DNA from: an uncultured Eubacteriales bacterium | GTDB taxonomy: Bacteria; Bacillota; Clostridia; Oscillospirales; CAG-272 | Reading direction: 5' to 3' | DNA length: 5,920 bases | Assembly (NCBI GenBank): GCA_900547725.1 | Contig: URHR01000101.1 | Span: forward strand, 1 to 5,920 | Part shown: positions 1 to 5,842 of the stretch, piece by piece | Layout: every line of letters starts with the position of its first letter | How positions within the stretch are numbered: position 1 is the first letter of the stretch | The notes under the pieces: model-generated | The model's input: the letters and a program-made list of their open reading frames with translations, nothing else | The model's database searches: none | Told to the model about the DNA's origin: nothing | Translations under genes and position numbers: made by a program

Positions 1-52
1 GGAGGGTAGGGAGACCCCTCCGAAAGGGGTCTCCCTGCGCCTCCAAGGTCTT
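1..52 (-). repeat. Hairpin-forming intergenic repeat behind rnfB (copy 1)
   Basis: Positions 8-19 and 25-36 form a perfect 12-base-pair stem around a five-base loop. Pairing continues outward through 6-7 with 37-38, a one-base bulge at 39, and 1-5 with 40-44, reaching the window edge. Read in the direction of rnfB transcription it begins 11 bases past the stop with AAGACCTTGGAGG (40-52), and the stem is closed over TTTCGG. The same flank and loop occur behind nth at the other end of the window, so this is a repeat family member rather than a private terminator. In an rnfB transcript it would fold as a 3' hairpin that could stop transcription or protect the message, but no T-run is visible because the element runs off the window. 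Confidence 0.75.
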
Positions 53-63
53 CCTTCCCTTCC

Positions 64-855
64 CTACCCCCGGATCACGCCGCGGGGGCATTTGGAGGCG
101 CAAACACCGCAACCCGTACAGAGAGCGAGATCGATTACAGCGAGATTGTCTGTAACGTGAACCGCACCCGATGGACAGTTCTTTTCGCAGATTTTGCAAC
201 CGATGCAACCCGCGTCGCATACCTTGCGTACCACAGCGCCGCTCTCCGACGAGTGACAGTCCACCGTGTACTTCGCATCGGCGGGAAGCAGCACAATCAG
301 GTGCTTCGGACAAACCGATACGCACGCACCGCAACCCACACAGCGGGTCGCGTCCACCCGCGCAATCCCGTCCGAGACGCGCAACGCGCCATATTTGCAG
401 ACGCTCACACAGCTTCCGAGTCCCATGCAGCCGAACGCGCACAGCTTGTCGCTGCCATACATCCGGTCGGCGGCAATACAGTCCTGAACCCCCTCGTAGC
501 GGCTCTTTTCCTTCGCCTTGCCGCACTCGCCCGAGCACAGCACCCGCGCCCGAACCGGAGTCTGCGCCGTGACCGCAACGCCCATGATCGCGCCGATTTT
601 CTCCGCGCAAGCCGCGCCGCCCGCACGGCAGGCGTTCGCGGGCGCGTCCCCTTTCACAATCGCCTCCGCAAGCGCCGCACAGCCCGAATACCCGCAGCCG
701 CCGCAGTTCGCACCCGGCAGAGCTTCGGCAATTTTTTCCACCCGCTCATCGGTTCTGACCGCAAAGATCCGCGAAGCAACCGCAAGCAGGATTCCCAGAA
801 CGATTCCCAAGCCCGCGAAAATCGCGGCGGGAATCAGAATATTTGAAATCTCCAT
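64..855 (-). CDS. rnfB: Rnf complex subunit RnfB, polyferredoxin electron-input subunit
   Basis: RnfB is the membrane-anchored, cytoplasm-facing iron-sulfur subunit that takes electrons from reduced ferredoxin. The 263-residue product starts with a hydrophobic anchor (about 6-28). The Fe-S domain follows, with LPGANCGGCGYSGC and cysteines 51, 54, 59 and 76 as likely [4Fe-4S] ligands. After a middle segment with C107, C111 and C126 come four ferredoxin-like motifs: C139/C143/C149/C153 (the spaced CxxxCxGxGxC form), C172/C175/C178/C182, C217/C220/C223/C227 and C246/C249/C252/C256. Further cysteines lie at 200 and 213. The length and cysteine richness match the clostridial form rather than the shorter proteobacterial one. 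The ATG at 855 is chosen because AAGGAGG lies eight bases upstream and the hydrophobic anchor begins there. An upstream ATG at 924 would add 23 basic residues inside rnfA. It is the last gene of the operon, 13 bases after rnfA, and ends in TAG. Confidence 0.96.
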   Translation of the reverse strand: MEISNILIPAAIFAGLGIVLGILLAVASRIFAVRTDERVEKIAEALPGANCGGCGYSGCAALAEAIVKGDAPANACRAGGAACAEKIGAIMGVAVTAQTPVRARVLCSGECGKAKEKSRYEGVQDCIAADRMYGSDKLCAFGCMGLGSCVSVCKYGALRVSDGIARVDATRCVGCGACVSVCPKHLIVLLPADAKYTVDCHSSESGAVVRKVCDAGCIGCKICEKNCPSGAVHVTDNLAVIDLALCTGCGVCASKCPRGVIRG

Positions 856-863
856 TCCAGTCC

Positions 864-870
864 CCTCCTT
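864..870 (-). promoter_or_regulatory. Ribosome binding site of rnfB
   Basis: AAGGAGG on the minus strand, eight bases before the ATG at 855. It overlaps the rnfA stop codon (869-871) and decides the rnfB start against the in-frame ATG at 924. Confidence 0.85.
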
Positions 871-1453
871 ACAGCTTGATGCCCGAGAAGCAGGAGAACG
901 CCATCGCCAACAGCCCCGCCGCAATCAGCGTCAGCGGAAAGCCCTTGAAGGCGCGGGGCGGGTCAGCGTGCTCCATCCGCGCGCGGAGTCCCGCAAATAC
1001 CGTGATGGCAAGCGTGAAACCGAGCGCCGCAGAGAAACCGAACACCACCGCCTGCAGGAAATTGTACTCGTTCTGCACAATCAGAAGCGCCGAGGACAGC
1101 ACCGCGCAGTTGGTGGTAATCAGCGGCAGGTAGATGCCCAGCGCCCCATAGAGCGCAGGGATAAACCGCCGCAGGAACATCTCGATGAACTGCACGAGCG
1201 CCGCAATGACCAGAATGAACGCAACGGTTTTGAGGTACTCCAACCCGAACGGCACCAGCAGGAAGCGGTAGACCGCCCACGTCGCAGCGCCCGAAACCGT
1301 CATGACAAACGTGACCGCCATGCCCATGCCGAGCGCGGTGTCGGGCTTTTCCGAAACGCCGAGGAACGGGCAACAGCCGTAGAAACGCGAGAAAATGAAG
1401 TTCTCCACCAGAACGGCGGTAAACATCATCAGAAGCACATCGGTAAAACTCAT
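869..1453 (-). CDS. rnfA: Rnf complex membrane subunit RnfA
   Basis: RnfA is an integral membrane subunit that, with its homologue RnfE, forms the pseudo-symmetric core through which electrons cross the membrane. The family is known to hold a [2Fe-2S] cluster between RnfA and RnfE, ligated by cysteines in each. The 194-residue product is hydrophobic throughout, with about six membrane segments (roughly 5-22, 40-60, 70-90, 103-123, 132-154 and 172-190). The expected ligand motifs are GCCPFLGVS (C28, with an extra neighbouring C27) and TTNCAVL (C116). The length is normal for the family. Its ATG overlaps the rnfE stop as ATGA, and AAGGAGG lies seven bases upstream, so the start is secure and translation is probably coupled. 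The subunit is recognisable from whole-length family similarity. Confidence 0.97.
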   Translation of the reverse strand: MSFTDVLLMMFTAVLVENFIFSRFYGCCPFLGVSEKPDTALGMGMAVTFVMTVSGAATWAVYRFLLVPFGLEYLKTVAFILVIAALVQFIEMFLRRFIPALYGALGIYLPLITTNCAVLSSALLIVQNEYNFLQAVVFGFSAALGFTLAITVFAGLRARMEHADPPRAFKGFPLTLIAAGLLAMAFSCFSGIKL

Positions 1454-2094
1454 GCCTGATCCTCCTTTCCGTCCTCCGCCGCGCGGCGTTTCTTTTCTTC
1501 CACGGTATCCTTAATCTTCTGCACCGCCGCAATCGTAAATCCGAGCGTCAGGAACGCCCCCGCAGGCAGAATGAAGATGACCATATCGGGATACGCTTCG
1601 GGCAGAATGCGATGCCCCAGAAGCGAACCCGAACCGAGCAGTTCGCGCACCGTTCCGAGAATGCAGAGGGCAAAGGTGAAGCCCAGTCCCATCGAAAGAC
1701 CGTCCATCGCCGAGGGCAGCGGCGGATTCTTCGAAGCGAACGCCTCCGCGCGCGCCAGAATGATGCAGTTGACCACAATCAGCGGAATGAACAGCCCGAG
1801 CGACCGATAGAGCGAAACCATGTAGGTTCGCATCAGCAGTTCCACCGCCGTGACAAAGCCCGAAACGATGACGATGTAGGCGGCAATGCGCACCTGCTTG
1901 GGGATGAACTTCCGCAGGAGCGAGATGAACACGTTGGAGCAGATCAGCACCGCCGTTGCCGCCATGCCCATACCGAACGCGTTCTTCAGCGACGTGGTGG
2001 TCGCAAGCGTCGGGCACATTCCGAGAAGCTGCACAAGGGTGGGGTTCTGGTCGAGAATGCCGGACTTCAGTTGCTTCAGATAATTGTGCTTCAT
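1450..2094 (-). CDS. rnfE: Rnf complex membrane subunit RnfE
   Basis: RnfE is the homologue and partner of RnfA in the membrane core of the Rnf complex. The 214-residue product opens with a short polar stretch (KHNYLKQLKSGILDQNP) typical of RnfE and the NqrD family. LLGMCPTLATTTSLKNAFGMG follows, with C27 as one presumed [2Fe-2S] ligand, and VVNCIILARAEAFA with C110 as the second. Membrane segments are seen at about 41-60, 69-89, 96-117, 133-150 and 171-192. The C-terminus is a charged cytoplasmic tail (from about 195) rich in Lys and Glu. The ATG overlaps the rnfG stop as ATGA and is preceded by AAAGGAGTG. The charged tail and the CPTLATT signature distinguish it from RnfA, and the downstream ATGA overlap with rnfA fits coupled, balanced synthesis of the two core subunits. 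Confidence 0.97.
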   Translation of the reverse strand: MKHNYLKQLKSGILDQNPTLVQLLGMCPTLATTTSLKNAFGMGMAATAVLICSNVFISLLRKFIPKQVRIAAYIVIVSGFVTAVELLMRTYMVSLYRSLGLFIPLIVVNCIILARAEAFASKNPPLPSAMDGLSMGLGFTFALCILGTVRELLGSGSLLGHRILPEAYPDMVIFILPAGAFLTLGFTIAAVQKIKDTVEEKKRRAAEDGKEDQA

Positions 2095-2657
2095 TGTGCG
2101 TCACTCCTTTCCAAAACGGAATCCAGCGTTGTCTGCGCCGCCTTTACGCCCGCAAGTACGGCTTTTGACGAGATGGTTGCGCCCGAGATTGCGTCAATGT
2201 CCTCTCCGAACGCAAGATCTCCCGTTTTGCCGCCGTACTGCGAGAGGTAACCCGCGTCGTTGACTCTTGCACCCAACCCCGGGGTCTCGGAGTGCGATAA
2301 AATCTGCACGCCGACGATTGTGCGGTCAAGATCAAAGCCGACCATCAACGACATCTCGCCGCCAAAGCCCGCCGTGGTGCTCTCCACACAATAGCCGAGC
2401 GGTTCGCCCCCCTGCTTCAGCGCATACACGCCGTTTCCGAGGTCGGTGTAGGTAAGTGTTTCCGCACCGAAAATGGCAGCCATCGCGTTCGCCTTCTCCT
2501 GCTCCTGCAATTCGGCGTAACGTTTTTTGGTCACCTCATTGACCAGCGACACCACCGCCGCCACCACAAGGCAGATGACCAACAGCCGCGCGCCGATGTT
2601 CAGCACCGACAGCACGGTCTTTTTTTCGATTTTGGTTTTTGCTTCAGCCGTTCCCAT
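2091..2657 (-). CDS. rnfG: Rnf complex subunit RnfG, covalent FMN-binding protein
   Basis: RnfG carries covalently bound FMN on the extracytoplasmic face and passes electrons between the RnfA/E core and RnfD. The 188-residue product has one amino-terminal membrane anchor (about 20-41) after a short Lys-rich start. A helical linker follows, and then an FMN-binding domain (about 85-178). The flavinylation motif DAISGATIS is present at 155-163, so T161 is the expected FMN phosphoester site added by an ApbE-type flavin transferase. SETPGLGAR (123-131) is another conserved feature of this domain. The length is normal for the family. The ATG at 2657 lies seven bases after AAGGGGGAG and overlaps the end of rnfD by 14 bases; the stop shares ATGA with rnfE. 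Confidence 0.96.
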   Translation of the reverse strand: MGTAEAKTKIEKKTVLSVLNIGARLLVICLVVAAVVSLVNEVTKKRYAELQEQEKANAMAAIFGAETLTYTDLGNGVYALKQGGEPLGYCVESTTAGFGGEMSLMVGFDLDRTIVGVQILSHSETPGLGARVNDAGYLSQYGGKTGDLAFGEDIDAISGATISSKAVLAGVKAAQTTLDSVLERSDAQ

Positions 2658-3657
2658 GCTTCCGCTCCCCCTTTTCTCTCGCCTTTCCGTACACGCGCGG
2701 CTTTGTCAGCAGTTCGATGTACCAGACGAGTGCGTTCATAATCAGGATTGCAAAGGACACGCCCTCGGGGTAACCGCTGAAGAAGCGCAGGAACACCACC
2801 AGAGCGCCGCATCCCACGCCGTAAATCACACGCCCCCACGGGGTCACGGGAGAGGTTACATAGTCGGTTGCCATAAAGAACGCGCCGAGCATCAGCCCTC
2901 CCGAGAAGAGCGACGACGCCATGAAGCTGACCGCGCTCATGTCGCCCTTATGGAAAATCAGGGTCAGGAGCGCGACCGTTCCGAGAAACGCGGTGGGAAT
3001 CTGCCATGCGATGACCCGCCGCACCAGCAGGTACGCGCCACCGATCAGCAGGCAGAGCGCCGAAACTTCGCCGATGCATCCGCCGCATTTTCCGAGGAAG
3101 AGGTCGAGCACCGAACCGTCGAAAGCTCCGGTTTTCAGCGAAGCGAGCGGCGTTGCCGAGGCAACCGCGTCGCTTCCGTCCATCCACGCGAACGCGGGGA
3201 CGAATTTCGTCATCTTCGCGGTCCATGCCAGCATGAGGAACACTCTTGCCGCCAGCGCGGGATTCATCACGTTCTTGCCGATACCGCCGAAAATCTGCTT
3301 GACCACCACGATTGCGAACACCGAGCCGACAATCGGCACATAGAACGGCACGGTGGACGGCAGATTCATGCCAAGGAGCAGTCCCGTAACCGCCGCCGAG
3401 CAGTCCCCGACGGTATTCGGGCGGCGCAGGATTTTCTCCGTCAGGTATTCCGCAAGGATTGCCGAAGCGGTTGCAAGCAGCAGGATCACCGCCGCGCGCC
3501 AACCGAACGCCACGATGCCGAACACCGCCGCAGGAGCAAGCGCGATCAGCACGTCGATCATCAGCCGCCGTGTGGTCACACCCCTGCGCATATGCGGAGA
3601 AGGCGCCAACGTCAGCAGTTCGGGCATATCCGAAAGGACTCGTTTTTCGTCGTTCAT
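2644..3657 (-). CDS. rnfD: Rnf complex membrane subunit RnfD, covalent flavin-binding
   Basis: RnfD is the large membrane subunit, homologous to NqrB, that holds a covalent FMN and is thought to form part of the ion-translocating path. The 337-residue product has many hydrophobic segments (for example 33-50, 55-74, 87-98, 104-123, 134-147, 200-214, 220-234, 245-262, 277-292 and 299-316). The flavinylation motif SATPL lies at 167-171, making T169 the expected attachment residue. Other family marks are NPALAARVFL (132-141) and TDYVTSP (264-270). A CGGC motif (191-194) sits just before GEVSALCLLIGG. The ATG at 3657 overlaps the rnfC stop as ATGA, and a strong GGAGGTG lies seven bases upstream. 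The 3' end overlaps rnfG by 14 bases. Length and motifs are complete, with no sign of damage. Confidence 0.96.
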   Translation of the reverse strand: MNDEKRVLSDMPELLTLAPSPHMRRGVTTRRLMIDVLIALAPAAVFGIVAFGWRAAVILLLATASAILAEYLTEKILRRPNTVGDCSAAVTGLLLGMNLPSTVPFYVPIVGSVFAIVVVKQIFGGIGKNVMNPALAARVFLMLAWTAKMTKFVPAFAWMDGSDAVASATPLASLKTGAFDGSVLDLFLGKCGGCIGEVSALCLLIGGAYLLVRRVIAWQIPTAFLGTVALLTLIFHKGDMSAVSFMASSLFSGGLMLGAFFMATDYVTSPVTPWGRVIYGVGCGALVVFLRFFSGYPEGVSFAILIMNALVWYIELLTKPRVYGKAREKGERKHGNG

Positions 3658-5015
3658 TTCGTTCCACCTCCCCCGCGCTTGGCGGCGTTCTTTGCACGGA
3701 TCGCGCCCTTTGCCACGCGGATATGCTGCACGATCTCCACGCCCGCCGGGCAGTTATAGGTACACGTTCCGCATTCCACGCAACTCATCACGTCCAGTTT
3801 TTCGGCTTTCTCATACTCCCTTGCCGCCGCGTAAGCCGCAAGGTAGTTCGGCATCAGGCGCATGGGGCAGTGCGAAACGCATCTGCCGCAGTGAATGCAG
3901 GGCGAATGGACGGTTGTGGGTCTGTCGGCTTCTTCCGAAAAAAGGAGCAGACCCGACATACTCTTGGAAACCGGCGTTTCGGGATCCCAGAGCGCAAAGC
4001 CCATCATAGGACCGCCCGAGATCATCTTCTTCGGCGTTTTGGTCAGTCCGCCGCAGAAGGTGATAAGATCCTGCGCCGACGCGCCGAGCGGGGCGCGGAC
4101 ATTCTTCGGATTCCGCACGCAGTCGCCCGTCACCGTAACGATGCGGCTGGTCAGCGGCAGTCCCCGCCAGTACGCGCGCGAGATTGCCGCGGCGGTCTCG
4201 GCGTTGAGGATCATACAGCCCACGTCGGCGGGCAGTTTGCCTGCGGGAATCTCCCGCCCGAGCAATGCCGCAACCAACTGGCGCTCGTCGCCCTGCGGGT
4301 ACTTGGTGCGCAGGACACAAACCCGCAGGTTTGTCCCTCTTTCCAGCCCCTCGCGGCGCTTCAGGCGATCCTCCAGAAGGCGGATGGCATCCGGTTTATT
4401 ATCCTCGACCGCAAGAATGCCTTCGGTCACGCCCAGCGCGTGCATGACGATCTCCATGCCGGAAATGACGATCTCCCCGCGCTCCAGAAGCAGGCGGTGG
4501 TTCGCCGTGAGGTAGGGCTCGCACTCGGCGCAGTTGACGATTACGAGGTTCGCCTTTCCCATGGCGCTCTGAATCTTCGCGTAGGTCGGGAAGGTCGCGC
4601 CGCCCAGACCGCTGATGCCCGCCTCGCGGACGATCTCCACAATCTCCTCGGGCGTTGCCTCGGGGAGCGGCTTTGCGATGGGCTTCATGCTGTCGTCCAT
4701 GGCGCGCAGACCGTCGTTCTCGATGACGACGTTCGTCACGGGCGTTCCCATTGCGTTGCGGCGAGTGACGATGGCGCGGACAGTGCCCGAAACGCTTGCG
4801 TGGACGGGGCATCCCAGTCCGCCCGCGACCTCGCCGAGTTTCTGCCCGATCTTCACGCTGTCGCCGACCTTGACCACAGGCGTGGCGGGCGCGCCGATGT
4901 GTTGGGAGAGCGGGATGGAAACGCTTGCGGGTTCGGGCAGGCGTTCCGTGGAAAGCGCGGCAGTGTCCTTATGTTCCTCAAGATGCGTTCCGCCGCGAAA
5001 AGTGAATCGCTTCAT
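3654..5015 (-). CDS. rnfC: Rnf complex subunit RnfC, NADH/NAD+-binding iron-sulfur flavoprotein
   Basis: RnfC is the peripheral cytoplasmic subunit where NAD+ is reduced. It resembles the NuoF (51 kDa) subunit of complex I. The 453-residue product has the RnfC amino-terminal domain starting FTFRGGTH, then IPLSQHIGAPATPVVKVGD (34-52) in a barrel-sandwich fold up to about 100. The NuoF-like nucleotide/flavin domain follows (about 125-270), with the glycine-rich GISGLGGATFPT (133-144) and NCAECEPYLTA (161-171). An SLBB-like region comes next (about 285-335). The carboxy-terminal dicluster has C373/C376/C379/C383-P and C412/C415/C418/C422-P for two [4Fe-4S] clusters. The tail is short and basic, without the long alanine/lysine repeats of proteobacterial RsxC. 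It is the first gene of the operon, about 47 bases from the predicted transcription start. Its ribosome binding site is weaker than its neighbours': AAAGGA is 15 bases from the ATG, with GAAGAA closer. Confidence 0.97.
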   Translation of the reverse strand: MKRFTFRGGTHLEEHKDTAALSTERLPEPASVSIPLSQHIGAPATPVVKVGDSVKIGQKLGEVAGGLGCPVHASVSGTVRAIVTRRNAMGTPVTNVVIENDGLRAMDDSMKPIAKPLPEATPEEIVEIVREAGISGLGGATFPTYAKIQSAMGKANLVIVNCAECEPYLTANHRLLLERGEIVISGMEIVMHALGVTEGILAVEDNKPDAIRLLEDRLKRREGLERGTNLRVCVLRTKYPQGDERQLVAALLGREIPAGKLPADVGCMILNAETAAAISRAYWRGLPLTSRIVTVTGDCVRNPKNVRAPLGASAQDLITFCGGLTKTPKKMISGGPMMGFALWDPETPVSKSMSGLLLFSEEADRPTTVHSPCIHCGRCVSHCPMRLMPNYLAAYAAAREYEKAEKLDVMSCVECGTCTYNCPAGVEIVQHIRVAKGAIRAKNAAKRGGGGTK

Positions 5016-5037
5016 TCCGTTATTTCTTCTTCCTTTC

Positions 5038-5054
5038 TTCCGGTCGAGCCGGAA
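5038..5054 (-). promoter_or_regulatory. Hairpin in the rnfC 5' leader
   Basis: TTCCGG-TCGAG-CCGGAA is a perfect six-base-pair stem with a five-base loop. It lies in the predicted 47-base leader of the rnf transcript, starting about eight bases after the presumed transcription start and ending just before the purine-rich ribosome binding region. A 5' stem here could protect the long transcript or modulate translation of rnfC. Because it is perfectly symmetric it could equally be a DNA operator just downstream of the promoter. Confidence 0.5.
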
Positions 5055-5068
5055 CGGTGTCTTTGTAT

Positions 5069-5097
5069 ATTATACTATGAAAAAGTCGTTTTGTCAA
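5069..5097 (-). promoter_or_regulatory. Sigma-70/SigA promoter of the rnf operon
   Basis: On the minus strand TTGACA (5092-5097) and TATAAT (5069-5074) both match the consensus at every base and are separated by 17 bases (5075-5091). Transcription should begin near 5062 and give a leader of about 47 bases before rnfC. No other good promoter is seen within the tightly overlapping operon, so all six genes probably share this start. Confidence 0.88.
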
Positions 5098-5113
5098 TTT
5101 CCAATCGACAGAA
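5089..5113. promoter_or_regulatory. Candidate operator over the rnf -35 box
   Basis: A 25-base imperfect palindrome centred on 5101 covers the whole rnf -35 hexamer. Its core is TGTCAATT-TCC-AATCGACA, with seven of eight positions symmetric. One mismatch further out it is extended by TT on the left and AA on the right, for nine of eleven positions in all. The symmetry and placement are those of a repressor site, but part of one arm is fixed by the promoter hexamer itself and no regulator is encoded nearby. It does not match the Rex consensus as I know it. Confidence 0.4.
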
Positions 5114-5136
5114 TCTTTGCCTTTTTTACCCGGGAC

Positions 5137-5151
5137 TTGACTTTTCGTCAA
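5137..5151. repeat. Inverted repeat over the nth -35 box
   Basis: TTGAC-TTTTC-GTCAA is a perfect five-base inverted repeat whose left arm is the nth -35 box. It could be a small operator. An arm this short, partly fixed by the promoter, can also arise by chance. Confidence 0.35.
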
Positions 5152-5165
5152 AAATCTGCTATACT
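5137..5165 (+). promoter_or_regulatory. Sigma-70/SigA promoter of nth
   Basis: TTGACT (5137-5142) and TATACT (5160-5165) are separated by 17 bases and each differs from consensus at one base. TGC directly before the -10 box (5157-5159) makes it an extended -10 promoter. Transcription should begin near 5172, about 20 bases before the nth ATG. The -35 boxes of this and the opposing rnf promoter are 39 bases apart, back to back. Confidence 0.85.
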
Positions 5166-5174
5166 GTCAGCAGA
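5155..5174. repeat. Inverted repeat over the nth -10 box and start point
   Basis: TCTGCT and AGCAGA, eight bases apart, are perfect six-base inverted arms. They enclose most of the -10 hexamer and the presumed transcription start of nth. The position would suit a repressor that blocks open-complex formation. No regulator is identified. Confidence 0.38.
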
Positions 5175-5175
5175 A

Positions 5176-5183
5176 AAAGGGGG
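5176..5183 (+). promoter_or_regulatory. Ribosome binding site of nth
   Basis: AAAGGGGG ends eight bases before the ATG at 5192. The alternative in-frame GTG at 5183 lies inside this site, so it cannot be the start served by it. Confidence 0.75.
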
Positions 5184-5191
5184 TGTTCGCT

Positions 5192-5839
5192 ATGACGCAA
5201 GCGGAAAAGCGGCAGACGGTTGCGAAAATTGCCGGGATTCTGGAGGCGCGCTATCCGGACGCGGTCTGCTCGCTCGACTGGGGGAACGACCCGTGGAAGC
5301 TGATGATTATGGGGCGGCTTTCGGCGCAATGCACCGACGAGCGGGTGAATCTGGTCTGCGCGGATCTGTTCCGGCGGTTTCCCACGCCCAAGGATCTGGC
5401 AGACGGAAATCTTTCGGAGATTGAGGACTGCATCCGTTCCTGCGGGCTTTACCGGGTGAAGGCGCAGAACATCCGCGACGCTTCGCGGATGCTGATTGAG
5501 AATTTCGGCGGGAAGATGCCCGACACGATGGAGGAACTTCTGAAGCTCCCGGGGGTCGGCAGGAAGGTTGCGAATCTGATTCTGGGCGATCTGTACGGGA
5601 CAGGCGGGACGGTTGCCGACACGCACTGCATCCGCATTTGCGGGCGCTTTGGAATGTACCCCGAAACGCTCCGCGATCCCGTGCGCGTGGAAAAGATTAT
5701 GGACGCGCTTCTGCCGCAGGAAATCCGCGCCGACTTCTGTCACCGTCTCGTTCTCTTCGGCCGCGACGTCTGCACCGCCCGCTCCCCGAAGTGCGGAACA
5801 TGCCCCGTGCGGGAGCTGTGCGCGAAGGGGCGAGGGTAA
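5192..5839 (+). CDS. nth: Endonuclease III (DNA glycosylase/AP lyase)
   Basis: Nth removes oxidised pyrimidines from DNA and cleaves the abasic site, the first step of base excision repair. The 215-residue product has the normal length. LSAQCTDERVN (43-53) matches the substrate-pocket segment. The helix-hairpin-helix reads LPGVGRKVAN (119-128), with K125 the catalytic Schiff-base lysine. D143 in VADTHCIRI is the catalytic aspartate. The [4Fe-4S] cluster loop has C194-x6-C201-x2-C204-x5-C210, exactly the family spacing. Nothing essential is missing. The ATG at 5192 is preferred to an in-frame GTG at 5183, which lies in the ribosome binding site. The gene has its own promoter and is divergent from rnfC. 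MutY is excluded by the short length and by lysine rather than serine at the catalytic position. Confidence 0.97.
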   Translation: MTQAEKRQTVAKIAGILEARYPDAVCSLDWGNDPWKLMIMGRLSAQCTDERVNLVCADLFRRFPTPKDLADGNLSEIEDCIRSCGLYRVKAQNIRDASRMLIENFGGKMPDTMEELLKLPGVGRKVANLILGDLYGTGGTVADTHCIRICGRFGMYPETLRDPVRVEKIMDALLPQEIRADFCHRLVLFGRDVCTARSPKCGTCPVRELCAKGRG

Positions 5840-5842
5840 GGA

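Noticed and set aside
1..63. A confident intrinsic terminator for rnf
   Set aside because: The stem is strong but no T-run is visible in the window, so I list it as a repeat with possible terminator activity.
856..924. A longer RnfB start at the ATG at 924
   Set aside because: It would add 23 basic residues inside the end of rnfA and ahead of the membrane anchor; the ATG at 855 has AAGGAGG at ideal spacing.
518..1459. A 313-codon open frame on the plus strand across rnfB and rnfA
   Set aside because: It is antisense to rnfB and rnfA, with Arg/Glu/Gln-rich shadow composition and no supporting ribosome binding site noted.
2527..3759. A 410-codon open frame on the plus strand across rnfG and rnfD
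   Set aside because: It is a shadow of the opposite-strand genes, with low-complexity His/Arg-rich composition and no recognised family.
5089..5113. A Rex (NADH-sensing) operator at the rnf promoter
   Set aside because: Rex would be a sensible regulator, but the arms TGTCAATT/AATCGACA do not fit the TTGTTAA-type half sites I know.
5183..5191. A GTG start for nth, three codons upstream
   Set aside because: It lies within the ribosome binding site itself; the ATG at 5192 has correct spacing.
3459..5195. A 578-codon open frame on the plus strand across rnfD and rnfC
   Set aside because: It is antisense to well-recognised genes, its translation is rich in Arg, His, Asp and Ala without domains, and such long shadow frames are expected in GC-rich coding DNA.
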